DNA of 64,000 nt from Ecdyonurus torrentis (GCA_949318235.1 OX439130.1:36218085-36282084); one strand, 5' to 3'. Shown: positions 1 to 10,471, counted from the first letter of the stretch. Numbers and translations: made by a program. The notes: generated by a model not told the origin, from the sequence alone.

Positions 1-38
1 TATATATATTTTTTTTTTGAAAAAGAAAATGTAACTTA

Positions 39-44
39 TTTATT
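39..44 (-). terminator. Probable poly(A) signal of Psmb5
   Basis: TTTATT on the plus strand reads AATAAA on the minus strand, 76 nt after the stop codon of the proteasome gene. This implies a short 3' UTR ending near or just beyond the window edge. Confidence 0.55.
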
Positions 45-119
45 AGATTGAAATACAGAGTACAATAAACATGAAAGGCTTTAAAGCCAAGCAGCAGCAG
101 GAGTAGAATAGAATCACAG

Positions 120-226
120 TTAGTGTGCGGCAAGGGCTGCTGCCTTCTCATCTGCATACTGGTAATGAAGGTCCTTGCAGTCCTCATCAGAGATGTGACG
201 CCAGCCTTGTGGGGTCATGTGGTACA
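120..226 (-). CDS. Psmb5: Psmb5 exon 5 (C-terminus)
   Basis: The acceptor GTTGCAG precedes 226. The exon encodes [20 protein letters not shown] and ends in ALAAH and TAA (122-120). The C-terminal tail with its Ala-rich end is the most variable part of the subunit. A retrotransposon fragment begins only about 20 bp upstream of the acceptor in the intron. Confidence 0.92.
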
Positions 227-609
227 CTGCAACATATAACAATACGTCAACATATGCCAAGAGAATAATGTTGAAACAGTTTTATAGCCATTTTCAGAGA
301 TAGCAAGTGTACGTTAGAAATGGTAAAAGAAGTTGTGAAGGCACTTTTGCTTCTATCTTTAACATGGGCTGCAAAAGACTTGCCTGATTGCAGTAAGGTA
401 ATACCTAAATATTTAAATGAGCTTACAAACTCCAGTTTGGTTCCATTACAATGTACCACTATAATGCTGTTCGTAAACCCTGTTCTCTTGCACCAAAAAA
501 TGCGCATTCCATTTGAATAACCATAGGCGATCGTCATTTTTGGTGCAGAGAACAGGGTTTACGAACAGCATTATTAAGAATTGGTTTTTAAAACAAAAAA
601 CAATTTTTG

Positions 610-643
<34 letters not shown>

Positions 644-3600
644 GCTTTAAATACAGTTAATAAGTTCAAAAAAAAAAATATAATAATTAGAAAATAGTTT
701 GGTAGGCACAGATTAGAGCACCTTGAATTGAAAATTAATGAAATGCAAAGATTCTCCAATTTGTATGGTGAACTGGGACTAGAGGGACCAAATATTCCAG
801 CATGACCTAGTTAAAAATAGACGCTAAAGGATTAGGATACAGTGTCAATATAAAATTTGATACCGATGTCGTTGTGAGCAATATGAGTAACTTGTTTTTT
901 GTCATGCGTAGCAATATGTATATCTCGTTTTTTGTCAAGCAAAGTAAAACGTGTAAGTTGTTTCCGAACATTCTGTAGATGGCACTCGACTTACACATAT
1001 TGCTTCGCGTAATAAAAAAACGAGTTACACATATTGCTCTCAAAATCTTAGCATCTCACGTTCTCACACTACATTTAATGCACAACATTATAAAACAGCA
1101 TCAGGCTTACACATAAATAAAGTAAAAATCAATAATAAAAATAATTAAAGCCTTTAGATTGTTTCTTATTTTCAAGCAAACATTTCATCTACATGTTTAT
1201 TAACCAAAAGGAATAAAAATTTTGTCAGCTTTCTTTATCTCTGCGTAAGATTTTGTTGAATTATGGAACTTTCTTCACTATGGTAAGGCCTTTGCTGCTT
1301 TTCATCCTTTTCTTTTATATCATCAACCAAAAAGAGCGTTCCAATTTCATTTGCCCATCCCTCCTACTTGATATATGAGTACATATATGAAATTTTTACT
1401 AATTATATACTAATTTTAACATGAGATGTGATACAGACAAGTAATGCCTATCTTATGTCTTCTATTTCCAAATCAACACACACAATTACAGTACAATGCT
1501 GTATTACAGTGCAATACAGCATTCTAAATGGAATTATCAATGAGTTAGATTGCCTTCTACATTATATAAAATCATAATAATAAACACTAGGTAGAAGAAA
1601 AAAAATCTTGATAATTTCTTGCTTGGTCAAGTGACCTACAGTACCAATTTTCAATCAATTTGATTGACTGATGACTGGTGTTTTCAAAATTTCAGATTAA
1701 TAAAAGCTCAAGTCTAAAGTATCATACACATGGAGCATAAATTTGACATCTGTTGCTGGGTAAACATAATTGCAACAGTACTGTTGCAAAATAGTGTACA
1801 TTATAAAAAAAATTAGCCCTTTCACATGGTTTTAAACTGATGGATACCAAGGAATACTGAAGGACAAAGCTGGCAACACCCACTTTTACCATGGATACTG
1901 ACAGGTAGTGACAGATGCATGTGAACAGTTGTATTTGTTTACATAAGCACAGCTCCATCCATCAGTATCCGTCAATAATGGTGCATGTGAAAGGGGTGAT
2001 ATGTTTATATTAGCACAGCCTAGTCCATTGGTATCCAACAGTTTTCCTCACATCCACAGTACACTTTTTCAGTCTTGGGGTTGGGGTGTTCGAGTGCGAC
2101 GTTGAACATTTTTCAAACAGCACACAAACTTGAACAGTTCGTGTGCGAGTTTGCTTGAATTCTTTTAGGTGTTTGAGTTTGAGTTTATGTTCAACGAACA
2201 CTGTTTTGACTGCTGAGAGTTTGAAATTTCGAACACTAAATCAAACACTATTAAAATTAAGTTTATTATATGTAATGTTTATGAGTTGAATGTTTAGATG
2301 TATGTTGTACACACAATGTGTTTAATAAATAAAATAAAAAAATTAAAATTAAGTTTTAGGTGTTGCAAGTTTAAAATTAATTAATAATTCAATATGAAAA
2401 TTTGTTGTATATCGATTGTGTTGCGAACAATATGTGTAACTCGTATTTTGTCAGGCAAAGCAAAATGTGTAAGTCTTTTTTTGTCACGCTAAGCAATATG
2501 TGTATCTCGTTTTTTGTCACGCGAAGCAATATGTGTAAGTTGAGCGCCATCTCCATTACGTTCGGGAACGACTTACACATTTTGCTTAGCTTGACAAAAA
2601 ACGAGATACACATATTGCTTAGCTTGACAAAAAATGACTTACACATTTTGCTTCGCCTGACAAAATACGAGTTACACATATTGTTCGCAACAACATCGAT
2701 ATGTAAAATAAAATGATTTTCAACCATTTCCATTAATAATTACTGTACATACATAAAAATATAAATATGTGAAAAAACCATCTCTGTTAATGCTACTAGA
2801 ACAATAGGATAGTGATAGGACAAGAGAAATTTTAACTTTCAATACACGGTGCTCTAATTTCTCTTGTCCTATCACTATACATAAAAATATGTTTAAATAA
2901 AAAATAAAAACCGAAAAGGTTGTTTATTATTAAACTGTAGTATATTTTTTTAAACCATTTTCGAACACGACCCCAACACTGCACTTTTTCATGAGTGAGT
3001 GTTAGGGGGGGGGGGGGTCAAACACGCGGCCCGCAGGCCGCATGCAGCCCGCGAGATCATTTAGTGCGGCCCGCGGAACCTCTGATTAAAAAAAATTTTA
3101 AATAAAAAATGTTGCTGTATAATTACATTTTTTGTCTCCCCTTTTTTTAGTTTCATATTCACGGCGTTAATATTTTGAGTAAAACGTACATTATTTGCGT
3201 GAAAAATCAATAGCTACGTCCCCTTTTTGAACAATTTTTCGCCTCTGGCGGGCCTTCCCCATTCAGTGAAAGACTGCGGCCCGCAAATGATTCTTAGGAC
3301 CGGATTTGGACCGGCATGCGAAATGAGTTTACACCCCTGCAACTGGATATGATGCATGCACACAAATTACTCGTGAATGCGCATTTTTTCTATTGTAATA
3401 TGAAGAAAAAAGAAAAAAAAAACATTAATATATCATTGCAAGCCAACCAAATTTTATTTGCATTTGGACTGGCTTTGCATAATCGGGCTTCATAGGACCG
3501 GGACTTTGCTTTTGCGGGCCTTTGGTTTTGATGAGGAAAAAAAGAAAAAGAAGAAGAAGTTGAAAGACCCTTTGGAAAAAATGGCTATTTTTTTATTACT

Positions 3601-6600
3601 TTAATAGAAGTATTATCATATTTTGTAATTGTTAGTTTTAATTTAACTTCTTAAAAAACTGTCGTATTTGTGTTTTTCCACATTATTTCTTGCGCGTATA
3701 TTTAAACAAATTATTATATTTTTGAAAGTTATAAAATTTATATAATTATATTTTTTAAATAAAATATATTTATTATACATTTTTCATAATATTTAATCGA
3801 ATTGAGCCCGTGAATGACTCGTGGAAAAAAAATTAAGGAGAAGAAAAAAAAAAAGTTCTTGAAAAGAATACAAGCTATTTTTTTTAAAAGAATGCATGAT
3901 TTTTTTAGTATTATGTTTATATAATTCTCTAACCATCCTAAATCTCTTGAATATAATATTAAAAAAAAAAATTTAATTAATGGCTTGTTTTTACAAAAAC
4001 AATTTTTTCACCAGGCTTATTTTTTATTTATTTATTATTTTTTGGGGGGGGATTTCGGCTCAAATATCAAATTTACCAAGTGTAGGCTCGTTTTTCGGAT
4101 TTAAGCTCTATCTTAAGCTCAACCCAGGGATGCAAGTCAAACCGTTCTAAAAAATGTGAAGTTCTTTACACGTCTAATTATAAATTTATATACTGTATCT
4201 GTTCAGCCTCTTTTTTTTTTAAATTTTTTTACATATTTTATTTGCACATATAATTTTAAATCACTCCAATGTATTCCTTTAATGCAGATTTTTTTCTATC
4301 ATACATTTCATACATCCATTTTTTTCTAATATATTTTTAAAAGCAACCGAAGGTCATGAAATATATCAAATGGCATGGTTCAATTGCATAATTATTTTTC
4401 AATATAATAATATAGGCTTACACATTGTTGTAAAAAGTGTGAAAAAATAAAAATTTAGTTCAGAATTAGCGTAAAAACCAGGTGCCACGCCCCCTTTTAT
4501 AAAAATTTTCGCCTGCGGCGCAGACTGGGGGGCTGGCGCCCCCCAGACCCCCCATTGCTATGCGGGCCTTTTCTTAAGGTGCCCGGCCCGGGCTTTTAGC
4601 TCTCAAGCCGGCCCTGCATGTGAATGATACTTATTATGTTGTCTCATCTAATTTACTGGTATTACGTCTATTCTAGTACTCATCTTTGCTAGAACATTTG
4701 ATTCCTAATCCCAATTCACTATAAATTAGAGAATCTTTGCATGTTATTAATTTTTCGATTGATATCGATACTACTCTCTCTTCCTATTATTTTCTGTTAC
4801 AGTTTATTATTTTTTACATGTTATACAAGCCTAATGCTATTATAATTTTAGCTTTAGATGTTAGCTTTTGACTGTAAATGTGTAACTACCAAAAGTTCAC
4901 GTTTACTCCATTAACTAACAAAATTAATTTTGCTATTCAACTTAGTAAATTCTCACCAACAGAATGCAGTTGTCAAGAGCTGCAATTCTCCAAAGCACTT
5001 ACGTCATGTAAAGACCCTAGGAATCCTGAGACCGTAAGAATTCTAAGCAAAGTTGGAAATTCTAACAAAGGTCATGTCATAACATAATCTAATTGCTCTG
5101 TTGAATCTCACGCAAGCTGATATAACATTTAGATAATGCTACTTAAATCACTGCATTGTATTGTGTTGATGTTGTTCATACTGACCTCTTACGATGCCAC
5201 CACTGTATGCATCACGATGTGTGGCATGGTAGATGGAACGTCTGCCAAGCTCATAGGCTTCTGTGTCAGTGAGGTCCCAGCGGTAGCCAGTGTCGAGCAC
5301 ACCAAAGGCATACACGGAGCCAGAGCCCACGGAGAACACCTTGCCTTCAGTACGAGTACCTTCACTATCAACGTAGTACAAGCCAGGTCCCTGCAATGTT
5401 ACAAAACACATTAGAAACTGACAAGAGATTGTAACATTCAAATTGTGTGTGCTTCTAAAAAAAGTATATTCAGCGCATAACCTTCTTATAGTTAGTATAT
5501 TGTCCTTATGGCAGAATTATTGAAACCGTAACACTCGTTGAAAGCAATTTATAAAATGGTAAATATTATGTTAGGTCACAGGCATAATTTTATGCGAATA
5601 CTAAATACTAATTAACTTACATGATTTGTTTTCACAGTTTTGCCTTGCAAGTTACAATCAACGTTACTCATAAAATTATCATGTAATTAAATTTTTTACT
5701 AGAAGTCTGGTAAAAATCTTGCAAGCACAGAGACATAGCGATGCAACACATATTGCATAGCTTTTGGCACTTTACTCCATGGGGTGTTCGCGTTTTGCCT
5801 TCATCTGTAAGGACTGACAAAGGCAAAATACATTCACTCTGTTTTTCTTGAAGTTTAGTGCTAAAAGCAATCCAAAATGTCCCCCCCCCCCCTCTCTCTC
5901 TCTCCTGTGCTTTATTATCAAACTATAGGACTCTTTTTACTGTGGTAAGGCCCTTGCTTTTTTTTTTCCTATCCTTTTCTTTCAAAGTTATCATACCTAG
6001 CCATGATGGTTTATTTTCCTTAATATCTCTCGTACTAGCTTTTTTAAAAATGAAAATATGCAAGATTATACAAAGGCAGCACAAAGTAATTAATAAGTGG
6101 TACCTAATTAATATTTTGTATTGCACCCCTCAAACTTTATGTAGAAACTATATTATTACGCCATATTCACAGGCAACACGAGGCATTTTTGGCTTGCTGG
6201 CTAAAGCAGCTCACCTTATAGGTAACGCTACACCTGTGCGAGTGACAAAACATGTGAATGTGACGTAACAATAACGTTTCCCCATACAACTTGAGGCACA
6301 AAAAAAAGCAAATTGTGTAAATGGTAACCTTTCATTTATCTGAAACTGCACTATAATCTCTCTCCTACTATTTTCTATTATTAATTCTATAATTAATAAA
6401 TCAACATCTAATATATCAACCGCAATGGTGTTTTCCTCATTATAGTTAATCTTAATAATATTATTTTTCATAGCTACTAGGAAAATGAAATATATTTTCC
6501 ATGTAATGTATCTGCCAGAACTTAATACAGTTCAGTACATTATGATACTAAATACCGTGACATTATGTAGACACGACTATGGTAATACTCACAGTAATTA

Positions 6601-8064
6601 TACAGTATGTTATCTCCTATACTGAGAATGTCAGATCGGTTCCGCCCACTCCAAGAGGAAGTGGTAATAACTATAAGGGTTTTGAGAGCCATTGGAACAA
6701 GATTTTGCAATAAATTGTAAGATACGCTGACCATAAAAAAAAAAAAACTATTACGAAAACTTCATAGTTTTAAAGCTTTTGTAATTATTTTTTATGCTCA
6801 GTCTATTGTACAAATTATTGTAAAAACTTGTTACAAAGGCTCTCACAGCCCTCGTAGTTATTACCGCTTCCGCTTGGAGTGCGCGGAACCGATCTGACAT
6901 TCTCAGTATAGAAGATAACATACTGTCTGTCAGTAATACTGTATACAGCATTTTACCATTTAAAAAGTGGCACTAAATTTACAATGTTATTCTTAAGAGA
7001 AATATGCACTAAATTTGAATCGTAAAATATTTTAACACATCGTGTGTACAGTGTTTATATGAAAACTGATCCCAAATAAATTTGGCCACAGCGTTCAAGT
7101 CTCCATATTTTAAATATATTCATAATTATATGTATGTATATGGGGAAACTATAACGCAAACGGTCAGATTTGTTCGGGAGGATTGTACTGTATATAGGGT
7201 ACATTGCTGGTACCAGAGTGCTGTGAGAGTGCTATGTACTACATACCAGTACTCATGTTATAATTTATTTATTTTATTCCTGCTGGTGCAATCACAAAAC
7301 AAACAAAATGTATCACTACTGGTAGCTGTGCATTCAGACCAGTACATATGTATGTATAATTACCCTCTTGTCCCAGCCGCAGATCATCATACCCATGGAA
7401 AGACCCATGCCCTTGTAGTTATAAACCATGTTAGACATCAGCTTGGAGGCTGCAGCCACAGAGATACGTTCTCCATTCTTGAGTTCATAGAGACGGCACT
7501 GCTTGGCCAACACTCTGTCCCAGTAAACACAATCTGCGGCACCACCAGCCAAAGTTCCCAGCAAGTAGTCATTGATTTCAACGATCTTCTTCATAGACTG
7601 AGAACCTAAATAAATTTTAAATACATTAATAATAACAATCATTCATAAACATGACATTTCTAATCAATGACAACTTACCAATGAAGGCACCGCCGGTAGC
7701 ACGAGAATCGACTGCAAGAACGACTCCACCCTGATATTTAAAACCAAGGGTTGTTGTTCCATGATCAAACTTGATCTTGATATCTTTACCATGATCATCA
7801 GTAGTAAAACGTGCGAGATTTTCAGCCGGCTAAAACATTAAAACAAAATTTGACACTATGACTTGCAGAAGTGCCGACCTCTGAATTCAATACCTCATTA
7901 CACAAAAAGTAGATACAACTTACGTTTGAAAATGGTGGCAGGGCTAACTCCAGATTATTAGTTAAATTTCCACAAAGCTTTTCAGCATCCCAAAATTGAT
8001 CAGGCTCTCTATTACGAGAAAAATCATCGTGCATATTAAAACCACAAACACCAGCGAGCGCCAT
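120..8064 (-). CDS. Psmb5: Proteasome subunit beta type-5, five exons
   Basis: Encodes the beta-5 subunit of the 20S core proteasome, the N-terminal threonine protease that gives chymotrypsin-like cleavage in the inner ring. CDS exons on the minus strand are 8064-7924, 7829-7679, 7605-7364, 5390-5186 and 226-120. Every intron is GT..AG, phases agree, and the sum is 846 nt, or 281 residues plus TAA. Residues 1-71 are the propeptide, cleaved between Gly71 and Thr72 ([11 protein letters not shown]). In mature numbering Thr1, Asp17 (AVDSRAT) and Lys33 (MKK) are all present. The mature chain is about 210 residues, normal for beta-5. GSGSVYAFG and [11 protein letters not shown] are family hallmarks near the C-terminus. 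The start at 8064 has a good context (A at -3, G at +4) and gives the MALA opening known from beta-5. An in-frame ATG at 8085 would add seven residues. The gene looks intact despite transposon relics in introns 3 and 4. Family assignment is by recognition, not by a search. Confidence 0.96.
247..537 (-). pseudogene. Non-LTR retrotransposon reverse-transcriptase fragment
   Basis: A 96-codon open stretch inside Psmb5 intron 4. It contains [15 protein letters not shown], the FxYLG motif found just after the catalytic palm in non-LTR reverse transcriptases. This is followed by a segment matching the usual pattern of a basic region and a hydrophobic alpha segment ([14 protein letters not shown]). 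The catalytic YADD region is absent, so it is a short broken relic. It lies within 21 bp of the last acceptor site and does not join the gene. The clade (Jockey-, CR1- or RTE-like) cannot be told from so little. Confidence 0.65.
461..574. repeat. Inverted duplication within the RT relic
   Basis: About 35 bp at 461-499 (starting ATAATGCTGTTCGTAAACCC) recur inverted at about 539-574 with one or two differences, separated by roughly 45 bp. The second copy lies at the truncated 5' end of the reverse-transcriptase fragment. This suggests a fold-back or a twin-priming event when the element was copied. Confidence 0.7.
862..1047. repeat. 33-bp-unit hairpin repeat, copy 1 (degenerate)
   Basis: Units of the form GCAATATGTGTAAxTCG + TTTTTTGTCA run in one direction, meet a core at about 959-990 (minus-strand reading contains GCCATCTACAGAATGTTCGG), then run inverted. 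It is the most diverged and shortest of three copies; about two units survive per arm. The left end reads ACCGATGTCGTTGTGAGC; the right end is eroded. Confidence 0.75.
1255..1335 (+). repeat. Dispersed repeat fragment, copy 1
   Basis: Contains TATGGTAAGGCCTTTGCTGC and a following pyrimidine stretch. It matches 5918-5995 (TGTGGTAAGGCCCTTGCTTT and following) at roughly 75-80% by eye. Family not recognised. Confidence 0.5.
1400..2400. other. Psmb5 intron 4, no gene
   Basis: AT-rich intronic sequence. It contains a short duplicated stretch ending in CACAGCTCCATCCATCAGTATCC (1945-1968 region), with related GCACAGCCTAGTCCATTGGTATCC near 2013. Small open frames here have no recognisable motif and I do not regard them as genes. 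Confidence 0.6.
2411..2700. repeat. 33-bp-unit hairpin repeat, copy 2 (best preserved)
   Basis: Four tandem units of about 33 bp (GCAATATGTGTAAGTCG then TTTTTTGTCACGC) lead into the core AGCGCCATCTCCATTACG + TTCGGGAACG, followed by four inverted units. Arms pair over roughly 125 bp each at about 90%. The ends are ATCGATTGTGTTGCGAAC and the inverse of ATCGATGTTGTTGCGAAC. Because the unit is a multiple of three, both strands are open for over 100 codons with an 11-residue period ([11 protein letters not shown] type). These frames follow from the palindrome and periodicity and are probably not genes. Confidence 0.85.
2809..2878. repeat. Perfect 23-bp stem hairpin
   Basis: ATAGTGATAGGACAAGAGAA at 2809 continues for 23 bases, and its exact reverse complement is at 2856-2878, with a 24-nt loop. 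It is either a miniature foldback transposon or an intronic RNA hairpin. The perfect stem is unlike the imperfect stem of a typical microRNA. Confidence 0.85.
3003..3339. mobile_element. hAT-like non-autonomous element (MITE)
   Basis: The right end, read inward on the minus strand, is CAGGGGTGTAAACTCATTT. The left end is a G-run followed by TCAAACACGCGGCCCGC. The CAGGGGTGT start and the GC-rich GGCCCGC subterminal repeats are typical of hAT elements. The left CAGGGG is blurred into 13 Gs. I could not find a matching 8-bp target duplication. There is no transposase. Confidence 0.7.
3340..4469. other. Psmb5 intron 4, AT-rich, no gene
   Basis: No coding signal. Around 3470-3525 a short GC-richer patch (GGGACTTTGCTTTTGCGGGC) may be the eroded other end of the hAT-like element that ends at 4616; this is uncertain. 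Confidence 0.45.
4470..4616. mobile_element. End of a second hAT-like element
   Basis: Read on the minus strand, the end begins CAGGGCCGGCTTGAGAGC. A GC-rich palindromic patch with GGGGGGCTGGCGCCCCCC lies further in. CAGGGCCGGC fits hAT-type termini. The opposite end is not clear. Confidence 0.55.
4617..5185. other. 5' end of Psmb5 intron 4
   Basis: Unique-looking AT-rich sequence between the hAT-like end and the donor site of exon 4. No gene or repeat recognised. Confidence 0.5.
5186..5390 (-). CDS. Psmb5: Psmb5 exon 4
   Basis: The acceptor TTGCAG precedes 5390 and the donor GTCAGT starts at 5185. It is 205 nt and ends in phase 1. It encodes [14 protein letters not shown], the GSGS turn, [17 protein letters not shown] and AYSGGIVR. 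The donor lacks the A at +3 seen in introns 1-3, but joining here is the only option that continues the family sequence into RVYH. Confidence 0.93.
5918..5995 (+). repeat. Dispersed repeat fragment, copy 2
   Basis: Shares TGGTAAGGCC.TTGCT and the following TTTTCYTATCCTTTTCTTT stretch with 1255-1335. Both copies sit in introns of the same gene in the same orientation. Confidence 0.5.
6599..6930. mobile_element. Foldback MITE with candidate 7-bp target duplication
   Basis: The arms (about 6599-6725 and 6810-6930) are inverted copies at roughly 85-90%, sharing for example ACTGAGAATGTCAGATCGGT. The segment is flanked by CAGTAAT at 6592-6598 and 6931-6937. It has an AT-rich centre and no open frame of note. 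Superfamily not assigned. Confidence 0.7.
7364..7605 (-). CDS. Psmb5: Psmb5 exon 3
   Basis: The acceptor ATTTAG precedes 7605 and the donor GTAATT starts at 7363. It is 242 nt and restores phase 0. It encodes GSQSMKK (including Lys33), [13 protein letters not shown] and the [12 protein letters not shown] strand, all well conserved in beta-5. Confidence 0.94.
7679..7829 (-). CDS. Psmb5: Psmb5 exon 2 (catalytic Thr1)
   Basis: The acceptor TTTTAG precedes 7829 and the donor GTAAGT starts at 7678. Its 151 nt end one base into a Gly codon. It encodes the propeptide end (from PAENLARF), the cleavage site and Thr1, and the mature N-terminus through the SRATGGAF strand. Confidence 0.93.
7924..8064 (-). 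CDS. Psmb5: Psmb5 exon 1 (residues 1-47)
   Basis: First coding exon, from ATG at 8064 to an AAC codon, followed by the donor GTAAGT at 7923. Phase 0. It encodes the variable first part of the propeptide ([10 protein letters not shown] to LPPFSN). Confidence 0.9.
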
Positions 8065-8206
8065 GATTATTTTTGTGTTTGTCATTCCTCTTTGGAAGGT
8101 GGTGCCACCTATAACAAGCGAAGTGAGCGCGGCACTTCGACTAACATTTTAACTACACCGTTCCTCGTTCCTCGTGCGATTTTGCCTCGTGCCTCGTGCA
8201 ACACTA
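8065..8206 (-). promoter_or_regulatory. Presumed Psmb5 promoter and 5' UTR
   Basis: GC-richer stretch directly upstream of the start codon. It contains CCTCGTGC at 8170-8177, 8185-8192 and 8192-8199 and a related CCTCGT at 8163. On the sense strand these read GCACGAGG. No clear TATA box, as expected for a housekeeping gene. The function of the repeated octamer is inferred only from position. Confidence 0.5.
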
Positions 8207-8395
<189 letters not shown>

Positions 8396-9501
8396 TATTT
8401 CCTTTTATTATACTTAATTACTTTATTTATATATGCATTGGAAATCAATAAATATATGAAAATAATTTTGAAATAAATTAATTATTCTCTAGACTAAAGT
8501 TCTCGCGCTTCAAAAAAAAAAAAAAGAAAAAAAAAGAGGCAACTAAAATTTAAAAAACATGTTGCGCAGCTATGAAATTCATATATTAATTATACACTAA
8601 AAACGTACGTAAATAAATGCATAAAAATTAAATAATATTTAAATTTGTTTCACTCAGATAGACCAGGCCATATAGACCGCCCAAACAGTTATAAAATTAT
8701 ATAACGTACAGTGATATAATGGTGTAATTTTAATTTGCATCTCAATCCTTTAATAAAATTAATAGTAAACACAAGAGCTCCGCGAGATTTATGCACCGTT
8801 GTTTGAGTTTAACCTCCCGCGGAGCTTTGGTACACACATTAAAATTCAATAGCATCAAAACAGCATCTCACTGTAACTTGTGTGCTCTTGTTCGTCTGTC
8901 AATTTATGCATATTAATGAACATCACCCCGCCGCACTTATCGCTTTTCATATTCTATTTGTTTTTTAGTGCAATAGCAAGCAGGCAGGCAGGGTCGCGTG
9001 CACTTGGCTGGAAACGATATAGAAAAAGAAAGGGAGAGAACATCATCTAATCTATTGAGTTCCATGACTTGTATGTGATTTTATTACGTAGAATATAGAG
9101 GTATAGGGGAAAAATCGATATCTTTTTTTTTTTTTTTTTACAAGTTGAGTGAACACAAAATTATCCTATATGCTTTTTTTCCTGGGGAGGAAGGGGTGGT
9201 TTAATACATTTAAAGCAACAATTTAAAAATGATACATTTTTTTTCTTATTCATTTTATATAAACGATAAAATGTAATAAAACTAATAAAATAGCATTCGT
9301 TTTCCTCTTTTTTCTTTTTATTCATTTGATCATAAATTTGTAATTTATAGTAACTATATTTAGAACAAAAATGGCAAAAATAAAGTTTTGCATTGACAAT
9401 AAAATGAAGTTAGTTATAATCTGAAAAGTTTATGACAATATTAAAAATGAAAAAAAAAATCTCAGTTTTGTTTTATCACCCATTCATAGATTTACAGTTT
9501 G

Positions 9502-9504
<3 letters not shown>

Positions 9505-9542
<38 letters not shown>
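9505..9542 (+). repeat. (GA)n microsatellite
   Basis: About 19 uninterrupted GA units. Confidence 0.98.
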
Positions 9543-9547
<5 letters not shown>

Positions 9548-10168
9548 TCGAGTACGGTAAATGAGCGACTAGAACTTTTTTTTTGCTAGTAAATAAGTGG
9601 AGAAAGGGGGTGGGAACAGCTTTTTATTTTTACTTATGTAATTAATATTATATTAAAACATATTATATTAAATGTATAATCGATATGTATTTTGCCGGTA
9701 CAATTTAAAATATTGTGTAAGTAAATAAATTGACTTCAATATAAAAATATACCACTTTAGTATGAAGCTAAAGACATAAATAGTATTAAGGAGAAATTAA
9801 TGAGTTTTAATAAATATATTTTTAATTCATATAAAAATCTTATTATTTTTTTATTTGCTATAAAATTAGTATTTAAAACGCAAGTATAGAATTTTTTTTT
9901 AATTAAATTAAAACTTTTTTAATTATAAAAACCATAGCAACAAATAAGATTTAATAAAAATGTAAAAGTAAGTATAGCAGAAAAAATTGTGATATTTTTA
10001 TTATTTTATCTAAAGTACATTTTGTCGGTTGAAAATGCGATGTTTAAATCTGGCACTTTTATTACGGACATTGCTTTTTATTATTATTGTTTTTAGACTG
10101 TATATAAGACTCTTAGCTTTTTAATTTTTTTCCTTTTCTTTTATACAATTTCTGAGCATTTAAAGTAA

Positions 10169-10172
<4 letters not shown>

Positions 10173-10255
<83 letters not shown>
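10173..10255 (+). repeat. (GA)n microsatellite
   Basis: About 41 uninterrupted GA units. Confidence 0.98.
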
Positions 10256-10256
<1 letters not shown>

Positions 10257-10471
10257 CTCAAACTGTAAATCATATTGCTATTATTACATTTTATTTAAAG
10301 AATATAAATAAATAACAATGTTAAAATAATGCACAATTCAAAGCATTACTCAAAATTGAAGTATTTTCTTCTTTTTGAATTTTCATCTATTATAGATAAG
10401 AACAACAACAAAAGCTCTAAATAATCAATCGTTCAGCTGATACGTTTATGTTAAATATGAATATTACTATT

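Larger units (their letters stand above)
5391..7363. other. Psmb5 intron 3
   Basis: 1.97 kb intron. It holds a C12 run with a short CT tract (5881-5904), a second copy of a dispersed repeat (5918-5995) and a foldback MITE (6599-6930). No gene within. Confidence 0.7.
8396..10471. other. Intergenic, AT-rich, no gene
   Basis: Holds (GA)n at 9505-9542 and 10173-10255, poly-T at 9123-9139, and a GC-richer patch at 8770-9010 (includes CTCCGCGAGATTTATG, whose near inverse AACCTCCCGCGGAGC follows). No coding frame recognised. Confidence 0.6.

Noticed and set aside
2411..2700. CRISPR-like array of direct repeats
   Set aside because: The units are contiguous variants without unique spacers, inverted about a core, in eukaryotic nuclear DNA.
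2402..2716. 104- and 114-codon periodic peptides on opposite strands
   Set aside because: The palindromic 33-bp repeat forces both frames open and similar; more likely structural than coding, though noted as a finding.
5136..5414. 92-codon plus-strand frame
   Set aside because: Antisense shadow of proteasome exon 4.
5858..6268. 136-codon frame in Psmb5 intron 3
   Set aside because: Runs through a C12/CT tract and a dispersed repeat; no motif.
7082..7609. 175-codon plus-strand frame
   Set aside because: Mostly antisense to proteasome exon 3 and the adjoining intron; no recognisable domain.
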